Virus record (IMG/VR): IMGVR_UViG_3300042888_000215
Location: 1 to 31,378 of that record
From: a virus
Length of the DNA: 31,378 nucleotides
Reading direction: 5' to 3' (one strand)
The position numbers and the translations under genes were made by a program. The first letter of the stretch is position 1. Each line of letters opens with the position of its first letter. This document shows positions 30,981-31,378 of this stretch, one piece after another. Under the pieces are notes generated by a model. The model searched no databases. It was not told the DNA's origin and worked only from the letters and a program-made list of their open reading frames with translations.

Positions 30981-31377
30981 ACGTCTTACCCTCGACTACA
31001 AAAGATCGTCCATTGATAGGTACAACAACAGGAGTTACGTTACCTCTACGTATGTAGAGAATAGTAAATGCTTGTTGCCAGTTAGCACTACCTGTATTTA
31101 GATACGACGCTTGGCTAAGATCCATAAGGTGTCCGACTTCAACTCCGTAGAGACGACTGTGAATCTTGCCGTTGTAGCCTTGGTGCTCATGCTGAATTCC
31201 CGCACGATGTGTATGCCCACAGACGATCGAAGACCCAATCTTGCGAGCCAAAGCCAGAGCCGTCCCACCAGCTTGCCTTGAGATGTTGCCTTCATCTCCA
31301 TGTGCCAGTACCCATCCTGGCGTAAACTCCCATAGTTTATCGTGATAGGTAATTTCGTTTTCGCTGTAATGTAAAAG
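30970..31377 (-). CDS. Metallophosphoesterase, 5' end cut by window edge
   Basis: The reading frame stays open to the right edge, so the true start lies outside the window; 135 residues are visible. Reading in from the edge: LLHYSENEITYHDKLWEF, then WVLAHGDEGN, then GGTALALARKIGSSIVCGHT and HRAG. GDE and GHTH are metal-binding motifs of calcineurin-like phosphoesterases; the upstream D-x-H and GNH/D motifs would lie beyond the edge. A TTG at 31251 is a false start that would remove the GDE motif. The enzyme hydrolyses phosphoester bonds in nucleic acid or nucleotides; the substrate is unknown. It overlaps the sigma-like gene by 11 bases, so the two are co-transcribed. Confidence 0.8.
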   Translation of the reverse strand, partial: LLHYSENEITYHDKLWEFTPGWVLAHGDEGNISRQAGGTALALARKIGSSIVCGHTHRAGIQHEHQGYNGKIHSRLYGVEVGHLMDLSQASYLNTGSANWQQAFTILYIRRGNVTPVVVPINGRSFVVEGKTYEF

Positions 31378-31378
31378 C

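Noticed and set aside
31249-31251. TTG start for a 93-aa metallophosphoesterase
   Set aside because: The frame continues open to the window edge and upstream of the TTG encodes the conserved HGDE segment, so the gene is cut by the window, not started here.
31098-31301. 67-aa minus-strand frame near the right edge
   Set aside because: It overlaps the metallophosphoesterase in another frame; the GDE and GHTH motifs show that the other frame is the real one.
1-31378. Integrase, excisionase, attachment site or insertion sequence
   Set aside because: No recombinase or transposase motif or terminal inverted repeats were found, so there is no evidence in this window for lysogeny or a mobile element.

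Overview
The window is a contiguous stretch of a tailed double-stranded DNA phage genome, most likely short-tailed (podovirus-like). This is shown by a large terminase, a portal, a scaffold plus major capsid gene pair, fibres, an M23 endolysin with a holin-like neighbour, and the absence of any tape-measure, sheath or tail-tube gene. The DNA is AT-leaning, genes are packed with 1-4 nt overlaps (many TAATG or ATGA junctions), and there is no host-like or plasmid gene. The host cannot be derived from sequence alone. Several proteins recall families I remember from actinobacteriophages and uncultured aquatic phage contigs (the sigma-like protein, the small proline-rich protein after the portal, the MACRTGCPTQD protein, the basic KARHAKNI protein). 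An aquatic actinobacterial host is therefore a reasonable but unproven guess.

Layout. Positions 34-1622 hold four small genes on the minus strand: two zinc-ribbon-like proteins, an OB-fold/SSB-like candidate and a one-span membrane protein. Each intergenic gap carries a GC-rich hairpin. Positions 1623-2171 are a divergent non-coding control region with repeats, palindromes and a compact multi-hairpin element. Positions 2172-30218 form one rightward late operon. It runs: terminase (2172), portal (4073), two small genes, a giant 1748-aa protein, three further putative internal virion proteins (11722-14904), scaffold (15022), major capsid protein (15521), a stem-loop, three small genes (16599-17403), a fibre cassette with collagen-like, collar and C1q-like domains (17403-21251), a cluster of small Cys-rich and very basic proteins (21254-23030), a charged coiled-coil protein, a putative head-tail adaptor (24184), two beta-rich tail proteins, a 740-aa putative nozzle protein (26997), and the lysis genes (29219-30218). 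A strong intrinsic terminator (30248-30309) ends the operon. Two convergent minus-strand genes follow: a sigma-factor-like protein and a metallophosphoesterase cut by the right edge.

How it works together (inference): terminase and portal package DNA into a shell built by scaffold and capsid protein. The giant protein and its three followers are the best candidates for an internal or ejection apparatus, because no other genes could fill that role. The adaptor and nozzle form a short tail, and the fibre cassette supplies exchangeable receptor-binding tips. Holin-like protein plus M23 peptidase end the cycle. The sigma-like protein may redirect host RNA polymerase to phage promoters.

The parts least explained by known families are the 1748-aa/434/355/269-aa block, the basic and Cys-rich mini-gene cluster, and the structured RNA-like element in the divergent control region.
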